The notes below the pieces were generated by a model. The model did no database searches. It was not told the origin of the DNA and was given only the letters and a program-made list of their open reading frames with translations. From assembly GCF_001411805.1 (NCBI RefSeq), contig NZ_CP007212.1:2852001-2916000 (forward strand): 64,000 nucleotides of DNA, given 5' to 3'. Position numbers and translations under genes: made by a program. Below are positions 36,014 through 45,454 of the stretch, in pieces. Position 1 is the first letter of the stretch. Each line of letters begins with the position of its first letter. This DNA comes from Burkholderia plantarii (GTDB taxonomy: Bacteria > Pseudomonadota > Gammaproteobacteria > Burkholderiales > Burkholderiaceae).

Positions 36014-36041
36014 ACCGGTGCTTCGGCATCGGTTTTTTTTT
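36014..36041 (+). terminator. rhlE intrinsic terminator
   Basis: The stem ACCGGTGC / GCATCGGT has one G-T wobble and a TTCG tetraloop, and it is followed by a run of nine or ten T. This is a textbook Rho-independent terminator on the plus strand for rhlE. Confidence 0.9.
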
Positions 36042-36357
36042 CGTCCGCCGCCGACATTTCACGATGCGGAAAAATTTTTTGCGTCGTAAAAAATTGTGTT
36101 GCGTGGCACAAGGAGCACGATTGCGAGATGGAAAACCACGTTTCTCATCACGAAAAACAACTCACAACCCAATGATTTATATCGATTAATTATTTTAGAA
36201 TAATGCCTGAAACACGCTGTCGCACCGCCCGCCGCTTCCCTAGACTCTTCTACAAGAGTTCACGAAACGCGGCGCCGGGCGCCCGGCTCCCCACGGTTCG
36301 TGATTCGCCGATTCGCTTCATTCATCGATTCACGTTCAATCCATCAAGGAGCTCATC
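36042..36357 (+). promoter_or_regulatory. AT-rich aceA upstream region with inverted repeat
   Basis: This gap is markedly AT-rich for the window. It holds a possible -10 TAGAAT at 36196-36201 and a perfect inverted repeat ACTCTT-CTAC-AAGAGT at 36244-36259, between that -10 and the aceA start. The repeat could be an operator or an RNA hairpin. No gene is visible. Confidence 0.45.
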
Positions 36358-37665
<1,308 letters not shown>

Positions 37666-37691
37666 AGCATCGGGCGGCACGACAGGCACGG

Positions 37692-37719
37692 CCGCGACGC
37701 GGGAATCCGCGCGTCGCGG
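37692..37719 (+). terminator. GC-rich hairpin after aceA
   Basis: A perfect 10-bp stem (CCGCGACGCG with its complement) has an 8-base loop and starts 27 bp after the aceA stop. No T run follows, so it may be an RNA 3'-end structure rather than a full intrinsic terminator. Confidence 0.4.
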
Positions 37720-37957
37720 TCGCGGGGCTCACCTCGGCCGGTTCGACGGGGCGCCCTTCAGGGAGCATTCAGGGAGCGGCAAGCACGAAAAGAACGAGCG
37801 CGGTGATTGATACCGCCAACTCGCGACACAAGCCGGGCGCGCAACGCACGCGTCCGGCATTTCGGCGCCGACGGCGTCCGAAGGCCATTGAATCCACGCG
37901 CCGGCCCTGGCGCGCAATTTTTCCCTCTCGCCGCGCCGGCCACGGCGCGACACCCCT

Positions 37958-38395
37958 TCAGCGATAGACGATCACCGGAATTTTCGTGTGCGTGAGCACG
38001 CGCTGCGTCTCGCTGCCGATCAGCAGGCTGCCGAGCCCGCGCCGGCCGTGCGAAGCCATGAAGATCACGTCGCAGCCGCCGCGCTCGGCCGCCTCGATGA
38101 TGCCGAGATACGGCGACGGATGCAGGCTCGTGCAGCTGTCGCAGGCCACGCCGGCGCGGCGCGCGGCATCCATGACCTCGTCGAGATGGACGCGCGCCTC
38201 GCGTTCGCTGCGCACGCGGAAATCGGCCGGCGGCTCGATGATCGCCTCGGACGCGAACGGCGAATATGGGTATTGGGGCAGGCACGCGTAGGCCGTCACG
38301 CGTGCGCCTACGGTCCCGGCGAGATCGATCGCGCCGTCGATCGCCTTGCGCGAGAGTTCCGACCCGTCGGTCGGCACCAGGATGTGCTTGAACAT
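37958..38395 (-). CDS. Universal stress protein (UspA family)
   Basis: This 145-residue cytosolic protein binds ATP in the UspA fold. It has MFKHILVPTDGSELSRKAID at the N-terminus. The ATP-binding end matches the family: DVIFMASHGRRGLGSLLIGSETQRVL fits the G-x2-G-x9-G-S/T pattern. It lies convergent with aceA across a 292-bp gap. Such proteins are induced by starvation or stress; the sequence shows no regulator site I can name. Confidence 0.92.
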   Translation of the reverse strand: MFKHILVPTDGSELSRKAIDGAIDLAGTVGARVTAYACLPQYPYSPFASEAIIEPPADFRVRSEREARVHLDEVMDAARRAGVACDSCTSLHPSPYLGIIEAAERGGCDVIFMASHGRRGLGSLLIGSETQRVLTHTKIPVIVYR

Positions 38396-38520
38396 GGCGT
38401 CCTCCCTTCATGCCGCCGCGGCTGCGTTGCTTCGCTCGATTCTAGTGCGCGAAACGGCGCATGCCGGCGCGGCAAAGGGTTCGCCCTGATATCGGAAACG
38501 CGCAAGACCGCGCGCCGGCT

Positions 38521-39423
38521 TCAGCCCCAGTAATCGGGCTGATCGTAGGTGTGCTTGAGGAAATCGAGGAACAGCCGCACACGCAGCGGCAGATGGCGGC
38601 GCTGCGGAAACACGGCGTGGATGCCGATCGGCGGTGCGGCGAACGCGTCGAGCACGCTGACGAGGCGCCCTGCCCGGATATCCGCGCCCACCTCCCACCA
38701 CGAGCGCCAGGCGAGCCCGTAGCCGTCGAGGCACCATTCGTGCAGCACCGCGCCGTCCGAGCATTCCATGGTGCCATTGACGCGGATCGAGACGGTCCCG
38801 CCCTCATGCTGGAAGGTCCAGCCGCGCTGCTGGTTCGCGTTGGCGGCAAGCGCAAGGCACTGGTGACCCGCGAGATCGTCGAGCGTGGCGGGCGTGCCCG
38901 CGCGCGCGAGATAGGCCGGCGAGGCCACGCACACGCGCCGGTTCTCGCCGAGCTTCAGCGACACCAGCGACGAGTCGGGCAGCTCGCCCAACCGCACCGC
39001 GCAGTCGAAACCCTCGTTGACGAGATCGACCATCCGGTCCGACAGGTCGAGCGTGATCGACACGTCGGGATGCGCGGCCGTGAACGCCGGCACGAGCGGC
39101 GCGACGTGGCGGCGGCCGAAGCCCGCCGGCCCCGACACGCGCAGGTGCCCGCTCGCCTTCACGCCGCCCGCCGACACGCTGGCTTCGGCGTTCTGCATGT
39201 CGTTGACGATGCGCTGGCAGTCCTCGAGAAACGCCGAGCCCTCGAAGGTCAGCGTCAGCTTGCGCGTGGTGCGCACCAGCAGCTTCACGCCGAGCCGCTC
39301 CTCGAGCGCGTCGAGGCGGCGCCCGATGATCGCGGGCGCGACGCCCTCCGCGTGCGCGGCGGCGGACAGGCTGCCTTTCAAGGCGACCGCGATGAAGGTC
39401 TCGATTTGCTTGAAGCGATCCAT
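38521..39423 (-). CDS. LysR-family transcriptional regulator
   Basis: This 300-residue regulator has an N-terminal winged helix-turn-helix (MDRFKQIETFIAVALKGSLS, then IGRRLDALEERLGVKLL) and a LysR substrate-binding domain (GHLRVSGPAGFGRRHVAPLVP). The typical residues TRKLTLT are present near position 54. It is divergent from the haloacid dehalogenase gene across about 150 bp, so that gene is its most likely target. The effector cannot be read from sequence. LysR regulators normally bind within such a gap. Confidence 0.93.
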   Translation of the reverse strand: MDRFKQIETFIAVALKGSLSAAAHAEGVAPAIIGRRLDALEERLGVKLLVRTTRKLTLTFEGSAFLEDCQRIVNDMQNAEASVSAGGVKASGHLRVSGPAGFGRRHVAPLVPAFTAAHPDVSITLDLSDRMVDLVNEGFDCAVRLGELPDSSLVSLKLGENRRVCVASPAYLARAGTPATLDDLAGHQCLALAANANQQRGWTFQHEGGTVSIRVNGTMECSDGAVLHEWCLDGYGLAWRSWWEVGADIRAGRLVSVLDAFAAPPIGIHAVFPQRRHLPLRVRLFLDFLKHTYDQPDYWG

Positions 39424-39517
39424 GACAACTGGGCGACGCCGGCACGCCGGTCGCCAAAAACACGATGCCGGCCAGATTAGGTTGGTGAAAGTAAAAGATC
39501 AAGTGATGTAGAACACA

Positions 39518-39547
39518 TTTCCAGCGACGACACATCACGAATAGAAT
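39518..39547 (+). promoter_or_regulatory. Likely promoter of the dehalogenase gene
   Basis: A -35 TTTCCA (39518-39523) and a -10 TAGAAT (39542-39547) lie 18 bp apart in the LysR/dehalogenase divergent gap. The inverted repeat ATCA-AG-TGAT at 39498-39507 lies 11 bp upstream of the -35 and could be a LysR site. Confidence 0.45.
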
Positions 39548-39578
39548 CGCCTCAACCCGTTCGTCCCGAGTGCCGCCC

Positions 39579-40355
39579 ATGTCACCCGCCACCACGCCCG
39601 ATAGCGCCACCGTCCACGCCACCCCCGCGGCGTTTCCGAAAGCCATCCTGTTCGATGCCTACGGCACGCTGTTCGACGTCCACTCGGTACACGCCGCCGC
39701 GGAGCAGCTGTTTGCCGGCCACGGCGAGGCGCTGTCCCGACTATGGCGGCGCAAGCAGATCGAATACACGCAGCTGCGCACGCTGGCCGACCCGGCCGGC
39801 ACGCACTACCTGCCGTTCTGGGACATCACCCGCGACGCGCTGCGCCATGCCTGCCGCGCGCTCGGCCTGCCGCTCGCGGCGGCGGCCGAGAAACGGCTGA
39901 TGGACGAATACGCGTGCCTGTCGACACATCCCGACACGGTGCCGGCGCTGCGTCGGCTGCGCGAGATGCCCGGCGCTCCACGCCTCGCGATCCTCTCGAA
40001 CGGCGATGCGCGGATGCTCGACATCGCCGTCAAGAGCGCGGGCATGGCGGGGCTGTTCGAGCAGGTGCTGTCGGTCGAGACGGTGCGCGCCTACAAGCCC
40101 GCCGCCGCCGCGTACCGGCTCGGCACCGAGGCGTTCGACGCGAGCGCGAGCGAGCTCGTGTTCGTGTCGTCGAACGGCTGGGACGCGGCCGGCGCCGGCT
40201 GGTACGGCTATACCGTGTTCTGGCTCAACCGCACCGGCGCGCCGGCCGAGGAGCTCGGCATCGCACCCGCCGGCACCGGCGCGAGGATGGACGATCTGCT
40301 TGCGTTCATGGGTGCCGCGGGAAGTCCGGTGTCGCGCTCCGGCGCGCCGGACTGA
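39579..40355 (+). CDS. Type II haloacid dehalogenase
   Basis: This HAD-superfamily hydrolase of about 258 residues is likely an (S)-2-haloacid dehalogenase. The nucleophile Asp is in FDAYGTLFDVHSV near residue 27. It is followed by the type II features WRRKQIEYTQLRTL, LAILSNGDARML, KPAAAAYRLG and SSNGWDAAGAGWYGYTVFWLNR. Both 39570 and 39579 are in-frame ATGs; 39579 is preferred because it leaves room after the promoter. The physiological substrate is not clear. The divergent LysR is the probable regulator. Confidence 0.88.
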   Translation: MSPATTPDSATVHATPAAFPKAILFDAYGTLFDVHSVHAAAEQLFAGHGEALSRLWRRKQIEYTQLRTLADPAGTHYLPFWDITRDALRHACRALGLPLAAAAEKRLMDEYACLSTHPDTVPALRRLREMPGAPRLAILSNGDARMLDIAVKSAGMAGLFEQVLSVETVRAYKPAAAAYRLGTEAFDASASELVFVSSNGWDAAGAGWYGYTVFWLNRTGAPAEELGIAPAGTGARMDDLLAFMGAAGSPVSRSGAPD

Positions 40356-40448
40356 GCTTGCGCCCGGTGGCCTTCGCGGCGGAGTGGGCGCTCACCGGGC
40401 ACGCGCCGTGATACGCGCGGCGCGGCAAGATCCGGCGCCGTCCGCGAT

Positions 40449-40853
40449 TCAGATGCGCGCGAGCCGGTAGCCGACCCAGTCGCCCGACGCGATGCGGGGG
40501 CGGTTCGCGACCGACCGCTCGTCAACCGGGTAGTACAGACAATCGTAGTGCCGCCCGGCCAGCTCGACGTGGGTCTGCCGCGCGACGAACAGGCCTTCGA
40601 CGCCGGGGTAGACCTCCTCGATTTCGTCGAGCACCGGCACCAGCCGCTCGTCGATCGCATAGATGTCGCCCTGCACGACGTCGTCGCCGTCGGCCGCCAC
40701 CATCCCCGGATAGGCGCCGAAGTCGTAGAGCCGCCCCTTCAGCACGCCCGGGCCGAGCAGCTGCGGCGGGGTGATGCCATGGCGTGCCGCCGCGCGGCCG
40801 ATATCGTTGATCTCGCCGGCACGCAGCGTGCCGTAGACGAATACGTAGCGCAT
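40449..40853 (-). CDS. Gamma-glutamylcyclotransferase-fold protein
   Basis: This 134-residue protein of the GGCT/AIG2-like fold begins MRYVFVYGTLRAGEINDIG, with the substrate-binding YGTLR motif, and has DEIEEVYPG, the expected place of the catalytic Glu. It is shorter than eukaryotic GGCT and typical of the bacterial subfamily. The ATG at 40853 fits. The longer frame upstream (to 42257) runs across the AraC gene and is a shadow. The true substrate is unknown. Confidence 0.88.
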   Translation of the reverse strand: MRYVFVYGTLRAGEINDIGRAAARHGITPPQLLGPGVLKGRLYDFGAYPGMVAADGDDVVQGDIYAIDERLVPVLDEIEEVYPGVEGLFVARQTHVELAGRHYDCLYYPVDERSVANRPRIASGDWVGYRLARI

Positions 40854-41098
40854 CGTGATGTCCTTCTGCGATGGTGTCGTTTTGATGGTGAAACCAGCTG
40901 ACGCGCGAGCACGGACCGCGCCACCCGTCGCGAATCGACCGGCATCGCCGCCGGTTCCGTTCCGGGCCACCTCCCGCCTTCGCCGCGACGGCCGCCCCGG
41001 GGCGACATGATCGGCGCTGCACACCTGCGCCGGCGCCCGCGCTGGCCGCTCATTATCGAAGCAAACGGCGCCGGCGCATGCCTTTTGGCCGACCGCCC

Positions 41099-41104
41099 TA
41101 CAAT
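41099..41104 (+). promoter_or_regulatory. Possible AraC-gene -10
   Basis: TACAAT lies 29 bp before the ATG at 41133, without a good -35. It supports the short start and argues against the upstream ATG at 41007. Confidence 0.35.
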
Positions 41105-41132
41105 GTTGGTTCGTCCAGCCGCGCCGCTCACG

Positions 41133-42038
41133 ATGAAACCGTCCGCCGCCACGTCGATCACGATCGACATCCCGCCCGAGTTCTCGCCGACGTCCGAACA
41201 CCCGCTGCGCGTGCGCTCGCGGCCGATGGCATCGAGCACGCGCATCCCACAGCACACGCATGCGTGGGGGCAGCTCGCCTACGCCTCGCGCGGCGTGCTG
41301 CGGGTGGCGACGGCCGGCACGACCTGGATGGTACCGCCCTCGCGCGCGATCTGGATTCCACCGCACACCGCGCATGAGATCGTGGTGGTCGAGGATGCGT
41401 TCCTGCGCACGCTCTACATCGACGAATCGACGATCCCGGGCGGCCTCGACGCCTGCCGCGTGGTGGAAGTGTCGGGCCTGCTGCGCGAGCTGATCGTGGC
41501 GCTCGACGTGCGCACGCTCGCGCAGACGCGCGAACGGCTGCTCACGCCGCTGATCCTCGACGAGCTCACGCGCAGCGAGCCGTTGCCGCTCGCGGTGCCG
41601 ATGCCGACCGAGAAGCGCCTGCGCGCGCTCTGCGAGGCGGTGCTCGCGCATCCGGCGCAGGCCGAGTCGCTCGACCATTGGGCCGCCGGCGTCGGCGCGA
41701 GCACGCGGACCATCGCGCGGCTGTTTCGCCAGGAGCTTGGCGTGAGCTTCACGCAATGGCAGCAGCAGGCGCTGCTCGCGCGCGCGATTCCGTTGCTGAA
41801 CCAGGGGCGGCCGATGTCGCATGTCGCGCACGAACTCGGCTACCAGAGCCAGAGCGCGTTCTCGGCGATGTTCCGGCGCGCGTTCGGCAAGAGTCCTCGC
41901 GCGTTCATGCTCGGCGATGCGGGCGCCGCGACGGCCGATCCCGCCGAGCCGACCGACTCCGCTTCGGGTGAGCCCGCCGCCTCGTCCTCCTCCGCCGCCG
42001 CAGGGCCGGCAACGAGCGACGAAGCCGCATTGCGCTGA
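41133..42038 (+). CDS. AraC-family transcriptional regulator
   Basis: This regulator of about 301 residues has an N-terminal cupin-like sensor domain (QHTHAWGQLAYASRG, PSRAIWIPPHTAHEI) and a C-terminal double helix-turn-helix (AAGVGASTRTIARLFRQEL, then HVAHELGYQSQSAFSAMFRRAFGKSP). A Ser/Ala/Pro-rich tail follows. The start MKPSAATSITIDIPP is preferred over the longer frame, from promoter and family fit. It is convergent with a GNAT gene. No effector or target is evident. Confidence 0.9.
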   Translation: MKPSAATSITIDIPPEFSPTSEHPLRVRSRPMASSTRIPQHTHAWGQLAYASRGVLRVATAGTTWMVPPSRAIWIPPHTAHEIVVVEDAFLRTLYIDESTIPGGLDACRVVEVSGLLRELIVALDVRTLAQTRERLLTPLILDELTRSEPLPLAVPMPTEKRLRALCEAVLAHPAQAESLDHWAAGVGASTRTIARLFRQELGVSFTQWQQQALLARAIPLLNQGRPMSHVAHELGYQSQSAFSAMFRRAFGKSPRAFMLGDAGAATADPAEPTDSASGEPAASSSSAAAGPATSDEAALR

Positions 42039-42066
42039 GCCCGGCAGCAGGCCGCCGGCTGCCGCG

Positions 42067-42534
42067 TCAATCGACCGGCCGCACCATGTGGCGGATCGAG
42101 CCCAGTTGCGCGAGTCGCGGCCCGGCGAGCCGGTAGCCCAGGCGCAGGTAGAGCCGCGCGGCAGGATTGTCGACGAACACGCGCAGCTGCGTCTCGCGCA
42201 GGCCGCGCGCCTGTGCCCAGCGATGCGCGGTGTCGAGCAGATAGCCGCCTGCCCCAAGCCCGCGATGGCCTTCGCGGATCTGCACGTCGCGGATATGCAG
42301 CGAGTCGCGTTCCTCGGTCAGCCGCATCACGCCGATCCGCTCGCCGTCGCGTTCGAGGATGAAGTTCTCCGATTCGCACCAGCTCAGGTAGAACAGGTCG
42401 GCACGCCATTGCAGGCCGTGGCGCAGATAGTAGCTGCCCATGTTGCCGTGCGTCAGCGCCTCGGCAAATTCGAAATCGGCCGGCTCGGCCGGGCGTAACT
42501 GGAACAGCAATCGGACTTCGGTGGGATCGAGCAT
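42067..42534 (-). CDS. GNAT acetyltransferase
   Basis: This 155-residue protein has an acetyl-CoA loop in VQIREGHRGLGAGGYLLD and a following helix RGLRETQLRVFVDNPAARLYLRLGYR, typical of GNAT enzymes. Its substrate is unknown. The ATG at 42534 (MLDPTEVRLLFQLRPAEPAD) is preferred over the longer frame. The C-terminal stretch VRPVD is short. Confidence 0.85.
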   Translation of the reverse strand: MLDPTEVRLLFQLRPAEPADFEFAEALTHGNMGSYYLRHGLQWRADLFYLSWCESENFILERDGERIGVMRLTEERDSLHIRDVQIREGHRGLGAGGYLLDTAHRWAQARGLRETQLRVFVDNPAARLYLRLGYRLAGPRLAQLGSIRHMVRPVD

Positions 42535-42921
42535 GGCGTCGACGGAGATCCTCGGATCCCCGTCACGATAGCGCAGCGGGCCGCCGATGCAATGGCAAAT
42601 TGCACGCATTCACCACCCGGGCAATACGATGCATCAACGCGGCATGATTGATGGCAGGGCCCAGCGTCGGTGCAATCGGGCAAACAGCACGCTCGGGCGA
42701 GCGTGAACGGGCTTCGGTTCGGGCAGGACGGACGAAAAAATACCCGCTTGCGCGGGCATTTTTCAAATCTGGCGGAGCGGACGGGACTCGCCCACGTTCC
42801 GCGGGCCGCGGTTGCGCAAGCATGCGCAACCCTTCGACTTCCGCCGGAAGCCGCGCAGGCGGCTTCCTCCGCTCCGCATATGGACGAAAAAATACCCGCT
42901 TACGCGGGCATTTTTCAAATC
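42535..42921. other. 387-bp non-coding stretch before tRNA-Asp
   Basis: This holds no convincing gene. It contains the duplicated tRNA-Asp 3' fragment and a terminator copy (42730-42790). Another inverted repeat lies in the 90-bp spacer (GTTGCGCAAGCATGCGCAAC, 42811-42830). Confidence 0.7.
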
Positions 42922-42942
42922 TGGCGGAGCGGACGGGACTCG
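42730..42942 (-). repeat. 61-bp direct repeat: tRNA-Asp 3' end plus terminator, two copies
   Basis: 42730-42790 and 42882-42942 are identical except for one base (G/A at the terminator loop). Each copy carries the last 21 bases of tRNA-Asp, including the encoded CCA, and the downstream terminator. The right copy belongs to the intact tRNA-Asp. The left copy has no tRNA body: after the conserved 21 bases the sequence becomes unrelated. The spacer between copies is 91 bp. Confidence 0.9.
42887..42915 (-). terminator. Terminator of the tRNA operon
   Basis: On the minus strand, the stem TGCCCGC / GCGGGTA with a 4-base loop is followed by six T. It directly follows the tRNA-Asp 3' end. A second copy lies at 42735-42763 in the duplicated block. 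Confidence 0.85.
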
Positions 42943-42998
42943 AACCCGCGACCCCCGGCGTGACAGGCCGGTATTCTAACCAACTGAACTACCGCTCC
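42922..42998 (-). tRNA. tRNA-Asp (GTC)
   Basis: A 77-nt gene with acceptor GGAGCGG, paired 3' CCGCTCC, an encoded CCA end and anticodon GTC in CCTGTCACG. The T-loop GGTTCGAGTCCC and D-loop GTTCAGTTGGTT are normal. It is the last gene of the tRNA operon. Confidence 0.96.
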
Positions 42999-43072
42999 AG
43001 CTTTCCTTGCTAACCGGCGGGCCATTCGGCTCCACCGCTACATCGCCCGAATCTCGAACGACGCCGAAATCT

Positions 43073-43148
43073 TGGCGTCCCCTAGGGGATTCGAACCCCT
43101 GTACTCACCGTGAAAGGGTGATGTCCTAGGCCTCTAGACGAAGGGGAC
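43073..43148 (-). tRNA. tRNA-Glu (TTC)
   Basis: A 76-nt gene with acceptor GTCCCCT and 3' AGGGGAC, encoded CCA, and anticodon TTC in CCCTTTCACGG. It lies near gltX, the synthetase that charges it, on the same strand. Confidence 0.96.
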
Positions 43149-43308
43149 AAAATCTTTTCAGATTTGTCTTGCTGCTGGAATTTGCTGCTTGTCGCACTCA
43201 GCAAAGACCAAGATTCTTACCTGTTTTTCGCGTCTTGTGAAGTATTTTTTTAAAAAACTTCACCATCTGCTCAAACATCGACTGCCAACACTGCTGAGAC
43301 CGTTTTGA

Positions 43309-43384
<76 letters not shown>

Positions 43385-43560
43385 CTTTCGCACCAGGCAA
43401 AATTTTTTCAAATTTACCTGGCTGCTGGACTCTGCTGCTTATCAACTTCAGCAAAGACCAAAATTTTTACCTACTTCTCGTGCCTCGTGAAATATTTTTT
43501 AAACCTAATTCACGCTGCCCGCTCAAGCGAAAAATGCCAAAATCGCCGAGACCGTTCTGA

Positions 43561-43636
<76 letters not shown>

Positions 43637-43654
43637 TTGCAGAACAGAAATGCG

Positions 43655-43683
43655 ATTTTAGAGGGCTTTTCGCGACTTGTAAA
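43655..43683 (-). promoter_or_regulatory. tRNA operon promoter
   Basis: On the minus strand, -35 TTTACA (43678-43683) and -10 TAAAAT (43655-43660) lie exactly 17 bp apart, just upstream of the first tRNA-Ala. Each matches consensus at 5 of 6 bases. Confidence 0.75.
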
Positions 43684-43809
43684 TACCCCTTTTCTTAAAC
43701 CCGCAAACTTTTTGCGAAGCGTCGGCAGGCCCCGGGGTGCAAGGCGCACGGCCGCTTTCATCGGCCGCGCGCCGCCCTCCCGGCGCCTGCCGACCAGACG
43801 CTTGGACGC

Positions 43810-45210
43810 TCATGCGCTCAGACGCGAAAGCACCACGTCACGCTCGAACAGCGCGAGCACGGCGTCGATCGACGGCGTATGCGTGGTGCCCGCAACCAGC
43901 AGCCGCACCGGCATCGCCAGCGCCGGCATCTTGAGCCCGTGCGCGGCGAGCGTCGCCTTCAGCGCGGCCGCGATGCCTTCCCTGGTCCACTCGGCCGTCT
44001 TCAGTGCCTCGACGAGCGCGGCGAGCGCCGGCTTCACGGCATCGGTCACGCGCTGCGCGAGTTCGTCCGCGTCGGGCGCCGGCATGCGATAGAACATCGT
44101 CGCTGCCTCGGCGATCTCCTTGATGGTCGAGGCGCGATCCTTCATCAGGCCGATCACGGCGGCCAGATCCGGGCCGCCTTCGAGCGCCGTGTCGTCGATG
44201 CCGAGCGCCGCGAAGAACGGCTTGGCGAGCGCCGCGAGGCGCGCGTTGTCGGCTTCCTTGATGTAATGGTTGTTGAGCCAGTTCAGCTTGGCCAGGTCGT
44301 ACTGCGCGGGCGACTTGCCGAGATGCTCGAGATCGAACCACGCCACGAACTGCTCGCGCGAGAAGATCTCGGCGTCGCCGTGCGACCAGCCGAGCCGCGC
44401 GAGATAGTTGAGCACGGCCTCGGGCAGATAACCCGAGTCGCGGTAGCCCATCACGCTCATCGCGCCGTGGCGCTTGCTCATCTTCTCGCCCTGCTCGTTG
44501 AGCACGGTGGGCAGGTGCGCGTAGACCGGCACCTCGCCGCCGAGCGCGCGCAGGATGTTGATCTGGCGTGGCGTGTTGTTGACGTGATCGTCGCCGCGGA
44601 TCACGTGCGTGATGTCCATGTCGAGATCGTCGACGACGACGCAGAAGTTGTAGGTGGGCGTGCCGTCCGGGCGTGCGATCACGAGATCGTCGAGTTCCTC
44701 GTTCGAGATTTCGACACGGCCCTTCACGGCGTCGTCCCAGACCACCGAACCCGTCAGCGGATTACGGAAACGCAGCACCGGCTGCACGCCCGCGGGCGGC
44801 TGCGGCAGCACCTTGCCCTCCTCCGGGCGCCAGGTGCCGTCGTAACGCGGCTTCTCGCCGGCCTCGCGCTGGCGCTCGCGCAGCGCGTCGAGTTCCTCGG
44901 TGGACATGTAGCACGGGTACGCGAGCCCCTTCTCGACCATCTGCGCGAGCACCTCGCGGTAACGGTCCATGCGCTGCATTTGATAGAACGGGCCTTCGTC
45001 GAAATCGAGGTCGAGCCACTTCATGCCCTCGAGGATCGCGTCGACCGAGGCGTCCGACGAACGCTCCACGTCCGTGTCCTCGATGCGCAGCACGAACACG
45101 CCGTTGGTGCTGCGGGCGAAGGCCCACGGATAAAGGGCGGAACGGATGTTGCCGAGGTGGATGAAGCCGGTCGGGCTCGGCGCGAAACGGGTACGGACTT
45201 GACGTGTCAT
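43810..45210 (-). CDS. gltX: Glutamate--tRNA ligase
   Basis: This 466-residue class I synthetase charges tRNA-Glu. The HIGH-type motif is in [20 protein letters not shown] near the N-terminus, and KMSKRHG is the KMSKS motif near residue 248. The central stretch [17 protein letters not shown] is also typical. The start [15 protein letters not shown] is the family start. It lies upstream of the tRNA operon, which includes a tRNA-Glu, and is separated from it by 126 bp with its own promoter. Confidence 0.96.
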   Translation of the reverse strand: MTRQVRTRFAPSPTGFIHLGNIRSALYPWAFARSTNGVFVLRIEDTDVERSSDASVDAILEGMKWLDLDFDEGPFYQMQRMDRYREVLAQMVEKGLAYPCYMSTEELDALRERQREAGEKPRYDGTWRPEEGKVLPQPPAGVQPVLRFRNPLTGSVVWDDAVKGRVEISNEELDDLVIARPDGTPTYNFCVVVDDLDMDITHVIRGDDHVNNTPRQINILRALGGEVPVYAHLPTVLNEQGEKMSKRHGAMSVMGYRDSGYLPEAVLNYLARLGWSHGDAEIFSREQFVAWFDLEHLGKSPAQYDLAKLNWLNNHYIKEADNARLAALAKPFFAALGIDDTALEGGPDLAAVIGLMKDRASTIKEIAEAATMFYRMPAPDADELAQRVTDAVKPALAALVEALKTAEWTREGIAAALKATLAAHGLKMPALAMPVRLLVAGTTHTPSIDAVLALFERDVVLSRLSA

Positions 45211-45320
45211 GGACGATAACTCGATGGCCGCTCGCGGCGGCCCGATGAATGACGGTTCGGTAACGGCGCGCGACGCGAGCGACTGCGCGACACCGCCGGC
45301 ACCGGAACGGAAAGCGATAA

Positions 45321-45349
45321 ATTATACCCGCCGGCCACGTGATTCCCGA
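45321..45349 (-). promoter_or_regulatory. gltX promoter
   Basis: A perfect TATAAT (45321-45326 on the minus strand) lies 17 bp from a weak TCGGGA -35 (45344-45349). The leader to the gltX ATG would be about 105 nt. Confidence 0.5.
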
Positions 45350-45454
45350 TGCGGTCGAGGGGTCGGACAACGGACGCAGGCCAGGTCGCATGCAGAACCG
45401 GACACGGGATCGGGCACGCGACCCAAGGCCGCCTCGGGCGCGATGCCGGCCTCA

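Noticed and set aside
42770..42790. A second tRNA-Asp gene
   Set aside because: Only the last 21 bases match; the anticodon arm and 5' half are absent.
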